From Gymnorhina tibicen (Eukaryota; Chordata; Aves; Passeriformes; Artamidae): a DNA stretch of 64,000 nt. The notes below the pieces were generated by a model. It did no database searches. It worked only from the letters and a program-made list of their open reading frames with translations, and was not told the origin of the DNA. The stretch covers positions 257,527-321,526 of the forward strand of contig VXAZ01002274.1 of the NCBI GenBank assembly GCA_013399875.1, given 5' to 3'. Both the position numbers and the translations under genes were made by a program. This document shows positions 47,179-60,285 of this stretch, piece by piece. How positions within the stretch are numbered: position 1 is the first letter of the stretch; each line of letters starts with the position of its first letter.

Positions 47179-49833
47179 GACTTCTGAAATGTGAAGATAT
47201 TAAAGGATGTGGTCAAGTTTCCCTAGGCCAGAAGAAATTCCCTCCTCTTTTTTGCTCCTTGCAATTGGATGTTTATAAGGTGCTTGTAGCTGGCTGCTTC
47301 TTTCCTCAGTGTTAAATCCCATTTTAGTGGTCATGTTCCTTTTTGTTGGCAGATTGTAATTTAATTTCTTGGAAATTAGTTTTACTGGGCAGTTCCAAGT
47401 GCTGCTGGATGTCAGACACTCTGTCTATATAATTTTCTATTGATGTTTCTTCTTTTGCACTTGAGGGTCAGAGATGGACACTTCTTCATGGCTGAAGTTT
47501 TGCAGTATAGGAATATCAGTATATGAGGTGAGACTGACTCTAAGGCAGACCTTTCCCATCATTTTCCCCAGCATGCAGTAATCCATGAGATGGGGCAAAG
47601 AGAGTGGCATCAACTTGTTCTTCTCAGGCTGCAGATACAACAAATAGATTGAATCAGAAGAAATAAATTCACCTGTTCTTCTTTCTGCAGCACATGTCTG
47701 CCTAAAAGACAAATGCTAATGCTCGTGGTACTCTATTTGGGGTATAGCAACCTTTCTTCTACTTGCCAAGCACTCCCGTTGCACCAAACCTTCCTGCCCT
47801 TGGCTCCATCCCAGGCTTCAGAATCTGACAGTGAGTCTCTGAGAGCCCTTCTTTGAAAATTACCTCCAGCACAGAAGATAAAGGGCCTGGATTCCCATGT
47901 TTACCTGGAGAGTCACACACTTTGATAGTAAATACCACAGAGATAATGTGCTGCTCGGTTTTACAAGCAAATTTCACACAGCCTAGTTTGCGGTTTCTGG
48001 CAGGTGCCCAAAGCTGCTCTCCCAGAGGGTCACAAGATGTGAAGAGAAAGGGACAAGTTAGCATCCGATTTACAAGCTTGACTGGGAGGGGAAGGGGATG
48101 GATACAATTTACAGGTGGGACAAGGGAGGACTGCTACACTCTATCAGCTCAGGGAGGTTGAGGAGGAAAAAGCTGGTCTGTGCTTTAGCACTCATCTATC
48201 ACTAGAATCTGCAGGTACTGGAATGGTGAATCCAAGGACTCTTCTGATACACTTACTAATCCCTGGAAGGTTGCTGGATGCAGCTAGAAATTACTGTGTG
48301 TGTTGCCCTGATGAAATCATTCTGCCTGTCTTTGCACTGTCAGTTTTTATAATTTTACAAAGATGAACACATTCAAGAAGCCTCAAAGCTCTTTAAAGTG
48401 CAAATCACTCAAAATGGAGCAGCAGTCCAGAAGACAATACCGGCCTTTGCACATTTTCCAGTCTGCTGGTAATGACTTCAGTGCATCCCTGCACAGATGT
48501 GCAGCAGGTTTCCAAAGGAATTGTGCAAAAGGGCCAGCAGATTGGGGAGCACACAGGGATCCTTGTTTCAGCAGATGGAGAAGCAAACCTCTTGTCACTT
48601 TCTGGCCCAGAGTGTGATTTTTTGCCAAATCTGGGGCAATCTAAAGGCTGCTGAAGCAGAGGCCACAACAAATGCCACCGTGTTCCTCTGTGCCTCCAGC
48701 TCCCTCTTTGAAAGTGCCAGCTGTCTATCCATGGAAGCAGTGATGTTTCCCATGCCTGACATCCCTTCCCTTTCTTCCAGGGTTGAAATGAACCAGGATG
48801 AAGGGCAGGGGACTGGATTGGCTCCAGGGTAGAAAGGTGAGTGAAGAATGGGAAGGGGCTATGGAAGAGGCTCATAGTCTTAGTTTAAACTGCTGGTTTA
48901 GGCTCTTTGAGGTAGGGGTACAACAAGCCCCTACAGTGCTCTTCCCATCTTTGAATGCAAACACTTTGGACTATTTTAAGCTCCTGTGAAAGGAATAACA
49001 GAGCAGCATGTAAAATTTTCTCAGCTGACACTCAGGGGAGGAGAAGCTGCAAGTAAGGAAGAAAAAGCCTTTGAAAATTCCTACCTTTTCCACTTTGAGC
49101 CACCTCCAGGGTTAAATTGCATGACCCACAGTGCTCCTTGCGTAGCTGTGGAAACACCTCTGAGGTTCTTCATGGAGACCTGCCAGAGCCAGGCATCCAT
49201 CTAGGAAGATGGTGCTCTGCACAGCAATTTCCCTGTCAGAAGGGGCAGTGATTGCTCATACCTTGTATTTAATTTCTTCACTTGCTGCTCCTGAGAATGA
49301 CACTCAAATGGGGATGCAGCTCTTCAAGTACCATTTGTGTTTGATATGATACACTTGTCACAATCCTGGATGTATCTTAGACACCTGCTTTCAAGACTTC
49401 TTAGAAGTCAGAATGGGTTGATGCCACCAAGCAACCTCTGTTTGTGAGTTTTACTAATTAGAATATATGAGTTTTTATACCACTCTGTCCCTGCATTCAG
49501 TTGCTTAGAAAATGGAGGCATATAGTTTCTTTTAGCTCCTTTTATATATAGGAGATCTTTGTCCATGTTTTCACATTGGTGTGATTAAGAATGGACTATT
49601 TAAATTAAAAAAACCCCAAAATGAACTTCCAACAATAAACAAGTAGACTCTGATTCAGAAAACTGCTTAACTGCCTGTGCAATTTCATCTCAATGATTAG
49701 TCCTGTTAAAAAGTTATGTGAATGCTTAAATATGGAATTAATTCCTCAGCTGTAATATCTTCATGGCTTATTTAATGGCATTCCACTGAATTAGGGCTCA
49801 GACTAGCCCCTAATTTCTGGTTCAGCAAGTATA
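47179..49833. other. Unique non-coding sequence
   Basis: Overlapping open frames on both strands at 48363-48875 reflect few stops, not recognised coding. The stretch 49590-49800 looks like a possible conserved non-coding element. No gene is recognised. Confidence 0.5.
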
Positions 49834-50164
49834 AGATTTCTCAGTCTTCTTAGGTCATAACCCCTTTCTAGAAGTCAATCATTTTTGTGACTCCCCATAA
49901 AAGTAAGAGTGAAAAATCTGCTGGTGCTAGCATGGTGAAGTCTCTCTAACATGTTTGTGCTCAGGTTTTCTGAGATCTTGGCAGGGAGTATTTGACCTTG
50001 GAGTTGAAGGTGGTACAGGGAGGAGAACAGCAAGATTTTCTTGGCCTTGGATTGTAATAACATTTCAGTGCCTTACAAACACCCCTGATTGCCTTTCTGA
50101 CCCCTCACTCCCTTCTCCTCCCCTATCTCCCCTGGTTTTGCAAGGCACAAGTTGAGAAACATTT
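49834..50164. mobile_element. hAT-like MITE, degraded
   Basis: Left side: GATTTCTCAGTCTTCTTAGG, then TCATAACCCCTTTCTAG and TTTGTGACTCCCC. Right side: CCCCTGGTTTTGCAAGGCAC, then AAGTTGAGAAACATTTG. Both edges correspond to the hAT TIR consensus (CAGTG(T/G)TTCTCAAC.....GTTGAGAAACACTG) with the adjacent 'ACCCC..' and 'CCCCTGG..TTGC' words. The distance of about 330 bp fits a non-autonomous element. The TIR tips have mutated and no 8-bp duplication can be proved. No transposase is present. Confidence 0.5.
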
Positions 50165-52394
50165 GTTACAGACACAGTTAACCTCAGTGCAGTGGTTTCA
50201 GGGGTCGGGAATCACCCGCTTTGTAGCTAAAAAATGCTTGACTCTCCCTGATGGAAAAACAAAACAAAACAGGGCACTTCATCTCCAGAATGGACAAAGC
50301 AGGGGAGGGAGGAGCCTGGTAAACATCCAGGCTGTGCCTGTGACTAACTGAAGTAAAGAGTCTTCTGATATTGTCCCTATGCCTCATGTTCTCCCCTGCA
50401 TCCTATGAGATCAAGCCATAACATGGGAAAAAAAACCTGCATTTGTTTCACCTTTAAGCAGGTTTTCCAGATTTCAGATAATTCCTAGAGATGTTCATTA
50501 TTAAAATTATGGGTATAGGAGCTGAATGTTAGATCACAAAGTCTTCTTAAAGCAATGCATGAAACTAATTTGGGTTTCCTAATCCTAACTGGCATTTCAT
50601 AGTATAGTGTTGTGCTTTATAATACGTATGATATGTGTTTATGCTGGCCAGATACCCAGGTCACTCTGTTAGGCTCTCTATAAATGGCAATATAATTGGG
50701 AGGACATGTTTACAAACTCTCTTCACACCTCTCTGACTGGTTCCAGCTCTGCCTCACCCCGAAGGTTTCCATTTTGCTAAAACAGCCTGGCAAGAACATT
50801 TGTTCATTTAAGAGCCAAGAGTTTTGACTCAGTGTTGGAACAAATAGATTGCCTGAATGTGATGAGATTTCTCTGGTCTCGCTGCCTGATACTCAAGCCT
50901 CTCTCTAACCTCGACAGTGATGAATCCCAGAGGTAAAAAAGTGCTAAAAGCTCAATTTTTGACTGTGCCACACGTCCTCTCAGAAGAACTTGCTCAGACT
51001 TAGGAAGTGCTTCAGCAAAACCAGGACCCAAACGTGGGTTTCCAAGTTCCAAACTTCACCCTAAAAGCAAGGCCACCTTTCCTTTCCTGTCCTTTCTCGG
51101 CAGGAGCAGTATTCCCACAGTGACTCTGTATGCAGGTTATTCAGCCTCACAGCTTGCAGGTTTCTATTTCATTTCCATGCAGTGGTACTGTACAAAGACC
51201 CTTCCTCTTTTAGTGTCCAGCTCTGATTTGCAATTAGCTAAACTTATTCAGACAGCATTTATGTGGCACTGGGGTTTTCCTGTGATATGGTTTCCATGTC
51301 TGTGTTCTGCAGGTCACCCAAGGTTTTATGAGCTCATACCTGCAGTGCATTTCTCAGCTGTGACTCACAAGCAATCAGCCAGCCTGTTCACTCCCAGAAC
51401 ACCATTTTACATTTGGAAACCTCCTTAGCTGTAAATATGTCTGAGGTTTACTGTGGATCTGTCAGTCACTTACCAGTGAGGACAGATGTTCATAATTATT
51501 TTCTCAGCAAATATCATCAAAAAGCTGCAGTAAAGGATATGAATATTTTCTATGACCAGTTTATCTTTTAGGGATAACAGAATCAGCAGTGTTAGTCCTG
51601 GAAACTGCTTCGTAAAGCTTACTTATTCATTTGAATATTCATAAAAACATGTAGTAGTTAAAGAAAATTATTTTTTGATTGTTTGTGAGCAAGCAAGAAA
51701 ATATTTGTCACTTCACTTATTCAGTAGACTTATGGCCACTGTCACACCTCTGGATTTTCCTTAGCATATATCAAAGAACTGTTAGAGCCTGGAAAGCAGG
51801 CAATACATTTTATCAGAGCACAGTCAAAGTGTTGCCAAACCTCAAAAAAAATCTGCCCCTAGCTGAATGTAAGGGGCTGATGTCACCATCCTGTAAATCT
51901 TAAAGCTGAATACAACTAATATGTCTCTTCATGCATAAACGCCTTCCTAATAGAATAAGCTTTCACCAGAATATGTAGAGTTTGAAATTTCAGGGGGGTA
52001 TTAAGTTAGTTTTTTGGTACCCTGAATAATGGTGGAAAGAATATCATAGACACTTTTTTTAATACCCTCCTCTGTTTTGCTTGAAATTCAAGATATTACT
52101 TAGTATATTATTAGTATTATTATTGATATTATTTATTGCTAATCTCACAGGTTTATTTTATAATTTATTGCTTTATCTCACAGGTTGTATTGAGAATTAA
52201 TTTCTTTTCAAGATCCAATCATACACTGAGTTTCTTAAAACATGAACGCATGATTCGTAAATTAAGTTCATGCTCTGTTTAACAGTTTTACTTCTGTTTG
52301 GGGAAGACCCTGGTTAGTTTATTTTGGATGTTCTTCATTACTGTCAGTGATGAGGGCACATATGCAATGAACTGTGTGCATATGGGGTTCTGAA
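50165..52394. other. Unique non-coding sequence, AT-rich at right end
   Basis: An AT-rich patch with ATT repeats lies at 52090-52210. Within it TTTATTGCT..TCTCACAGGTT occurs twice (52132 and 52164). The phrase CTCACAGGTTGTATTGAGAATTAA resembles a SINE word but is too short to call. No gene is recognised. Confidence 0.5.
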
Positions 52395-52515
52395 TTTTAT
52401 TTCTGAGGCTGTTTGAAAGATGGGGAAATGGAGGCAGAGAGAAATTCAGTTGCCCACCATCATGTGTATAATTATTGCTGAGGGTGGGAATAGAACCAGA
52501 AATTCTGAAAGGAAA
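52395..52515 (-). mobile_element. Ancient MIR-like SINE, antisense
   Basis: On the + strand GATGGGGAAATGGAGGCAG, then AGAGAAATTCAGTTGCCC, and further right GAGGGTGGGAATAGAACCAG, match the reverse complement of MIR (GATGAGGAAACTGAGGC..AGAGAGGTTAAGTAACTTGCCC..GGCAGAGC.GGGATTCGAACC). MIR-type SINEs predate the bird/mammal split, so an old relic is expected. Ends are approximate. Confidence 0.6.
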
Positions 52516-54400
52516 ATATGTTACCTGCATACGGAAGAGGGTCATAGAAAACCTAGTTCTTATAATTCCCTGCTTCGGAAACAGTGAGAGAAAACACTGA
52601 AGTTTACTTTCTTTTTGGCATTCTTGGTAGTTGTGGAGCTACTGCTAAAGGCTGAAACTCTGTTTGGCGCTTTCCTGTTTATTTGCCTCTGTTGCGTTTT
52701 ATCCTGGACTCCTTTTACATAAACTCTCTCATCTTTGTTTGCACAGAGCAGGGACATTTTGATCCAAGATTAAGGCATGCCAGGAGCTACAATAGTGTGA
52801 ACAGTTTTCAAGAGGTCACCACAGTTTCTTTTGCAGCTACACTGCACCTTTCTAATAAGCTGTCCTCTGAACCACTTTTCTGAGCTCTTGAATGTCTTCC
52901 AGCCAGTTTCTTATGGTGTGAAACCTGATCAGTGTTGGTGTGTCTGTACAAAGTGATGTAGAGTACTGGTGAAAAGCCCATAAGATCCTGATGTGCTTTT
53001 TCTCAGCTGGGCTCTTTGACAGCAGGAGGGTCAGAAGTTTAATTTCGAATTGGCTTCACAAAAAGCAAAGAAGGACTTCAGCATCAATTGGTTTTCAGAT
53101 TGAACAAGGCCCCTTGAATACCACATATTGTGTTGGGGGAACTCAAATAATCTTAGTGTGCATTTCACCAAGAAGTTCTGTCTACCCTTCAAGATCTAGA
53201 AGATCCTCTAGACCTGACTCTTCTCAAACTTGCCTTCCTTTGGAATTGAAGATGTCAACCACCTAACTCCTGATCAGTGTCAACCATATCATTCTTTACA
53301 TGGAGGAGGCTATTTCAATGAAAAAAGGACGATATTTTTCCCTAAAGAAATACGATACAGCAACAGGAATCATGTCTGGTTTACTGCAATGGTTAAGCTC
53401 TTCCAGAGCCCAGATCCAAGTCGTCATTTACATGCTAGAGTGGCAAATGCCTCAGTGTGGTAGTAGCCATAGGAGCATGCAGGCTCTTGTGGGATGGCTG
53501 TGTAACACAGGGGTCATGGCCCCATGTGAATTCATGGAATCACAGGGGTTTAGGGTTCTTGTGTTTCAAATAAGAGAGACTCACAAGGTCTTAGGACTAG
53601 CCAAAGAGTAATCAGTGCTTTTTCAGGTTACAGAGTGTAGGTTCACCGGTCTGTTCAGTTAAAAGGGCTTCTGGGGTCAGTCAAAGTTCAGTTAGAGCAA
53701 ACCCAACCGTGTCTGATTTTTATGCATGTCCCTAATGTGCTCTTAAGGAAAACAAATATCACAGCCATTTTCCACCTCAGACTTCTTGTCTTAATTATTT
53801 ATCCCTCTCTGGAGCTGTTGCTGATGCAGAAGCTGGAAATCTTGTGCAGGTGGAGACTTACCTTGCCATTAAAATGCAGGGTTCATTCCTCCTGTATCCC
53901 ACGTGTTGGGTAACCAGATGTTTCTCCATCTTTCTATTACCCTGTACTGTTCCCTCATGGTTTATGAAGGTGAATGAACTCAGGACAGAACATAGCCATG
54001 CTCCAGAGATTGTTCTGGATGAAGGCATATTTAATGTAGCACACTGCAGAAAGCTGAATAGTCATGGAGAAAGAGCAAAAATGCTACTTACTTCTAGAGG
54101 CTCAATTTAGACTAGAATAAATGGAAACGGAGGCTGGGGTGTTTTTCTGGAAAGTCAGCTGTAAGGTAGCTGTTTAGGCTCTCTGCACATCAGTGGAGAG
54201 AAAGACTGTTTCACGTCTTACCCCACTATTTTAGGTGTTAGTAGGTAGGGATGAACACTGTCCTTCAGTGTTAGGAAAGGAAACTGTCACTCTCTGTGCA
54301 CACGGACAATTTGCATTGCTCTGGAGTTCAAGTCACAGCTAAGGGCATGGTTGAAATGTAAATAAGAACAATAGCTGGTTACAATTTGCAGTCTCAGCAA
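52516..54400. other. Unique non-coding sequence
   Basis: No gene or repeat family is recognised. Open frames between 52991 and 53611 overlap in different frames and lack motifs. Confidence 0.5.
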
Positions 54401-54473
54401 GGAATCTGAAGACTGTCCAAGTGAAGAGACTGAATGGGGAATCTGGAGATTGTCCAAGCAAGAAGGCTGAATG
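54401..54473. repeat. Diverged tandem duplication, 37-bp period
   Basis: Two 36-bp copies start GGAATCTG (54401 and 54438) and end GCTGAATG or ACTGAATG. They differ at several sites. Confidence 0.88.
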
Positions 54474-57400
54474 ATAAGCTCTGCCTAAAGCAGATAGAGC
54501 CAGACAGGCTGGGGGTACCGTGGCCATGGGTAATGCCATGAGAGCTTTGTTTTGAGGAAGAAATGGCTTTCTCAGGTATTCAGCCCAGCTCTAAATCCCT
54601 TTTTAAAAAAATCCAACCTGGATCTGGGAGAGGGAAAAAGAAAGAAAGGCTTAATTCTTAAGATCCCATGCAAACAATAAACAGAGTTTAACAGTCAATA
54701 GGCAGATTAAACTGGCTGTGGATCAAAATGCATCAGGAGTAAAGATTTATGGCAGAAAACTAGACATGGAATAAGCCCTGCTCTGTAGCTGGAGCTCTGA
54801 CTAACTGGTTCTAGTGAGGAAAGGGAGGGGGAAAGAAAATTACACTGTCTTTATAAATAGGCATCAGCAAAGCTGTTCCTGGCATGCTTTCCTGCCCCAG
54901 TCCATACCACCCAGTGGGGTAAATATCTCATTCCAATAATACCACTGATTAAAGGGCTGTGGGATAAGGAATTTAATAAATTCCACACAGCATGTGAATG
55001 GTAATCAGGCCAGAAGCTTTATGCACTTTGGTTTGTGACATATACCACTGGGATATAGGATAATTAAGGGAATATTCCCTCCTGTCTCCAGATCTCTAGT
55101 GACTGTAGGGCATGCTGAGCCTTCTGTTTCAAGGGGTATAAATAGAGCAAATGGGATGAAATGAGGTGGGATACATAGTTCGAATACCAGTCAAATCTAC
55201 AAGGCAGGGGCATGGTCCTCTCTTTCACTCAAGGAACTCTAGATGTCCTGGTAAATAACTTTACTTATCTTGTACCCAAGGTGTGTAACATGCCTATATA
55301 CTTGTTTGATGATTCATTTTGACTCCTCATTATAAGGGTAAAAGCCTTTTTAGATCATATGTGCTCTGCGTGCCTGGGGATGAGAGTGAGATGATTTTTT
55401 ACTCCCTTACATTGCTGTTAGTCTGTTATAAGGTTTTTTTCATCTGAGACATTCAATTCTGGGCTGGACTCTGTCTAGTTGGAAGGTGCTTCTTCACACT
55501 TGAAATTCGTTGAATGTGTCAGATGATGTGAAACCCAAACTTGCACATCCAGTATTTCTGATCAGAATTCCCAGGCAGAAACATGACTAATCGTGGAGCC
55601 AGTGCCTGTGGAATGTGCCTGTGTGAATGCAGGGAGGTCCTTGCAGTGTCTAGCTCTGATGGAAGAAGCCTGTCCAGACTGCCAGTGCCCAGTCTCCTGT
55701 GCATACTGACTGACCTTTGTTGAGGAGTTTGGAAAATATAACAGAATTGGTAACATCCCTTTTATGTGCGCACATGCCAGATGATGCAGGTCAAATAAAG
55801 GGATTGCATCTTCTCCCCAGAGAAATTGCCTTCTGAGGCTGCTGTGAAGAGCTGGGGCATGCTAAACTTTTTGGTATCTCCTTCTGGTGGACACTAAATT
55901 CTGAAACAGTGTCATGATGAAGATAATGCCCTGAAAGACGAAGATGTAGAAGAATTCAGGTTGTTTTTTTTCTTTTAAGCTGTGTTCTCTCTATATTTTG
56001 GCAACAACTGTTTAAAAGTTGTGAGTTGTTAGGTGTGTCTCAAGGCAGTTTTATCTATCATTAACCAGAACCCTGATGTTTTTACATCAACAAGCTTGCA
56101 ATACAGACTTGGTGCATTTAAATGGATATATCTATATTTTGCATTAAATTAGGGGATTGTTTATATTTTACTACTACTACTACTACTAAAAAAAAACCCT
56201 GTAGTTTTTTGTGCGGGGCAACTGCTGGGCTGACTCATATATTCAGAGGACTCTCTCTTCCCCTACCACATCTTTCCCTTCAGCTGCATGAGTGGTAGGA
56301 AGGGCTGCCACTTCATTTAGCCTCTGGAGAAGGGGCTGACACATACTTTGCCAGTGCATTTCACAAGTCACAAGACAGGAGATCGTGTATCTTGGTTCTG
56401 TCCCTGGCTGTGAGAGAAGAATGTGGCTTATGGGTCTGATAGGGGGTAATCAAAGCTCAATCAGCCTGAAAGATGTTGCAGCTGACTAGTGAAGATATAG
56501 ACTTACTGTGCTATAGTCCTGCTTTCTGGCCAAGGTGACCTTTGGTAACCTCAGCGTTAGTGTTGCTCTGAAATATGGCAGCAGCTTGAACTCAACTGTC
56601 TTCCATAATTGGGATTTATGGCCTTGGTCAGTAATAAGGACAAAGAAATGTGCAATATCAATCACAGCAAGTTATGAGTACGTGAACTAGAGTTAGCTCA
56701 GGGAACTGGCTCAGAGGTTACAGGAGTATTGGTGTGGGAGCAACATCCATCTATTCTTCACACCTGTCCTTGAAACAATCTTAGTCATTACTGTCATCGC
56801 TTTTTTATGGCATGTCTTTTCACCCAGGCTAGAAAAGGGGTAAGATCAAAACATGCTGGATGTGTTTTATTTGTAATGCTCTTGCTTTCATCAATATTTG
56901 AGGATCATCTTGCAAAGTATGGTGGTTTTGAATAGATCTTTAAAAAAATCAATGCAATCTGATGAAAAACTTGGAAACAACCCCTCAGAATTTCTATTTT
57001 TTTATTTCTTTTACTTTCTATCATTTGTTTTTTCATCAAAGGTACTCTGATAGCTCAGTGCTTCCTCTGAGGATGGTGTTTGCCATTTTATGGAAATCTT
57101 TGTATGACAGAAGTTTCTGTAAAAGTGAGAATTTCTGAATCAGCCTTTACTCTTGAACGGAACTCATTATCTCAGTTACCACTGCTTCCCAGTTATTTTC
57201 AATAGTTGATAAAAGTCTGTTCTGTTTTCTGATGATAAACTATATTCAACCTCAGGAAACTGGTGCACAGCTTCTCAAAACCACTGGTATGCTTTTCAAA
57301 ACTTTTGGCTGTTTTATATTCACTCTATTTTTTTTGAGGTGTCTCTAGGTGTATGGAATGATAAACACAGAGGGTCACTCTGTATGTGTGGACATTGGTA

Positions 57401-59830
57401 AGATGTAGCCTCCAAAGTGACTAATGGATTTTTCTAAAATTATGTTAGGTTCCTTCTAAGACACTGATCTGAGACACCTTTTCCAAATAACCCTAATCTT
57501 AACTTTTTCTATTTCAAAATTACATATTTGTGGTGCCGTTGAGAAGCATCAGTTCTGCTTTGAAACTATCCAGTCTGTCAGAGTTATTACGGAAAGTTCT
57601 TCCTAATTTTTTTTTAGGAAGTTCTTCCTAATTTTTTTTTTCTATTTACATTCTTTCCCCTTATTTTTGAGTTGTTTTACATGTAAGTGCCTTCACTGTC
57701 ACAATGGATTTCATGAGACCAAAGGGAAAAGCAAGCACCTTTCTGCCAGGTGTTTTGAATCTACTTCTTCTCTCTTAACAAAAAGCAGTGTTCCATCTGC
57801 TCTTGAACGCGCACATCTCCCCTGCCAGTCCTATCCCAACCTCCAGCTGTGCACATGTTTCTTATTACGAGACAAGTCTGTGGAGGAGGACGGCAATTAC
57901 TGCTTGGTCCCCATCTGAAATAAATTCCCTAGATGAAGGATGGCTTCTCAGATTGAAAGTTCTTGTAAGAATAATAATGCCTTTCAGGCCCTTAGCAGTT
58001 TAGGTTTCCTTCAAGAAGCAACATCTCTCAGTAAAAGATGCCATGGGAAACCTGCATGTTGTGTTTAATTTTATTCTTGGCAAATCTTGTTATAGACAGA
58101 TATGATCTGAGTGATATTTCTTATGACTTTGGTATGGATGAAGAATGGGCCATTTAAAAAAAAAACCAGCTGGTGGTAGACAGACTCACCCACTATTTGG
58201 CCCCTAAGTCACCATGTTTTTGTGGTCAAACCTGTTTATATACCTATTATGTTTACTTTTTTTTTTTTTCTGGTCGTAAAGGAGAGGTAGTGGAAGCATT
58301 ATGAAAGCACTAGCTTTCTTACATTATTTTTTAACGTGAAAGAGAGAAATCTGGAAAAGGAAGTGCATAATGTATGTGTTCATATTTGTATACATATGTT
58401 TGTCACTCCCATCAGTGACACTGTGAAGGGGACCTGTCCTGCAGGGGACCTAGTAGGCTCACTCATGTAAACATGAAGGCAGTACAGCAGCCAGATGCCA
58501 CCAGGCATCTTGTTGAACCAAACTTCTTGAAACTGATTGGTTGACTGCATATCCACAAAGTTGCTAATGGATTGGTATGGAAGTAGTAAACACGTATGAT
58601 TGCACTCGGGAAAACGAATTCAGTTGAAACTTTAAATATTTGTGCAATTACACAACATACTTTCTCCTGTCTGTGTTGTAAAGTTAGATAAGTTTCCTTA
58701 TGATGCTGTAATATTTAATGCTTGTCAATAAAGAAATGCTTTCCTGTATCAGGGGATATTGAACCAGAGAATAAAGGTTTCTCTCTGGGTATCATGTGGA
58801 GAATGAAATAGTCATATTTATGCATACTCAAAACTGTTATGAGAGTGTTAGTGGGAATAGAATTATCATAGCGGAAAGAAGTGGTACAGTGAAGAGCTTG
58901 TGTCCTGCAGAGATGGGGAAGGTGTGTTATCAGCTCTGTAAAACACTGGGGAGACAGATCTGGACACCCCTGCCAGTCACAGATCAAATGAGAAGACCAG
59001 AAGAAAGAGCTGGAAGAGATGTCAAGTAGTGTCTTGAGTGTAAGTTAGATACTTACAGCCATTCTTGGTGGTCCTGGAAGCCTGGAGTCCTTGAGAAATC
59101 ACAGTTATGTGCTTTTGGAAGCCTCCATCTACTATTCAGATGGGTTTTGCAGCAGTACCTTGCTGCTTGACCTGTGGTTCCTGTTATTTATGACCCCCAT
59201 TCCACTTCTCTTGGCTGGATTCATTCCACTGTGGTCATTCTAATGGGATTCAAATTTCCTTTCTAAAATAAATGCCTGTCCTCCCTCAACCTTCTTCCTT
59301 GTGTCCACCTCAGTTTAGCAAATTACATAGCCACAAAGTATTCCCCTGGTTGCTGCCTTCTGCCATCCACCACCTGCTCACATGACAATTTTGGGTTGAA
59401 AACATTGCTTCTGTGTCCCTGACTTCTTCTTTCAGTACAATGTTTTCCTCTTTAATTTTATTTCTTTTATGGAAATGGCCCTTCTGGAGGAAGGTCGTGC
59501 TGTTTCTACTGTTTTAGGAAGGCAGGGAGGGTGTTTGGTTTTACCCACAGCAGCCAGACTGCAGTATGCTGTTTCTATAAATGGACTGCTACAGTGTTTT
59601 GTTATGAAACAGCCTTTGATATAGGATGGCCGCAGTCTTAGAGCTTCCAAATATATTTCAGCCATCTATAAAAATGACAAATATTTCTGTGCCCACAGGA
59701 TAGGAACGTATATGTTTCCAAGAGCTCAGTTGTGCTGTCCTGAAATTAAACTGAGAACTGCTGTCTTAATGTTGAGAGACAAGTGTTGACTGCATCTCTT
59801 TTCCATCCCTTCTGCCTTTGAGCTTTGGAG
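54474..59830. other. Unique non-coding sequence
   Basis: No gene is recognised. (ACT)6 lies at 56170-56188, a duplicated GTTCTTCCTAATTTTTTTTT unit at 57596-57641, a T13 run at 58257-58269 and the window's only A run of ten or more at 58156-58165. A GGAATTT/AAATTCC palindrome lies at 54968-54984. Confidence 0.5.
57596..57641. repeat. Tandem repeat, 25-bp period
   Basis: GTTCTTCCTAATTTTTTTTT occurs twice. The flanking CAGTCTGTCAGAGTTATTACG plus AAGTTCTTCCTAAT resembles antisense CR1 ORF2 wording (ACAGTAAAGAAGTTCTTCCTAAT), so the repeat may derive from an old CR1; that part is weak. Confidence 0.6.
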
Positions 59831-59835
59831 CTGGA
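59831..59835. repeat. Probable target-site duplication, left (CTGGA)
   Basis: CTGGA precedes the LTR start TGCTCTGG. The downstream counterpart at 60425-60429 is CTGAA, a 4/5 match. Confidence 0.55.
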
Positions 59836-60100
59836 TGCTCTGGTTTCAGTTGGGATGGAGTTAATTTTCTTCCTAGTAGCTGGTACAGTGCTGTCTTTTT
59901 GGATTCAGTATGAGAATAATGTTGATAACACACTGATGTTTTAGTGGTTGCTAAGCAGTGCTTGCTCTAAGTGAAGGACTTTTCAGTTTCCCAGGCTCTG
60001 CCAGTGAGCAGGTGCACAATGAGCTGGGAGGAAGTGTGGCCAGGACAGCTGACCTGAACTGACCTAAGGGATATTCCATACCACGGAACGCCATGCTCAA

Positions 60101-60107
60101 TATATAA
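60101..60107 (+). promoter_or_regulatory. TATA box of the 589-bp LTR
   Basis: TATATAA in CTCAATATATAAACTGG, at the place this LTR type carries its TATA box. Activity of this copy is unknown. Confidence 0.65.
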
Positions 60108-60285
60108 ACTGGTGAAAATTGGTCAGGAGGCGCTGGTCGCTGCTCGGGGTCTGGCTGGGCTTCGGTTAGCGGGTGGTGAGGACTTGTACTGTGCATCACT
60201 GGCATTTCTTCAGTTTTATTTCTCTCTCATTTTGGTGCCTTCCTTTTCACTACAATTATTATTCTATTTTTAATTTATTTAAATT

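Noticed and set aside
48363..48875. Several overlapping open frames on both strands
   Set aside because: Open in up to four frames at once, which reflects few stop words in a G+C-richer patch. No recognisable protein.
52141..52205. CTCACAGGTTGTATTGAG, like a sense MIR-type word
   Set aside because: Too short, and inside a local AT-rich duplication; noted only as context for the antisense SINE at 52395.
53540..53560. GGGGTTTAGGGTTC, telomere-like
   Set aside because: Only about one and a half TTAGGG units; not an interstitial telomere array.
57570..57641. AAGTTCTTCCTAAT, like antisense CR1
   Set aside because: Similarity is limited to about 40 bp and confounded by the tandem duplication, so it is not called as CR1.
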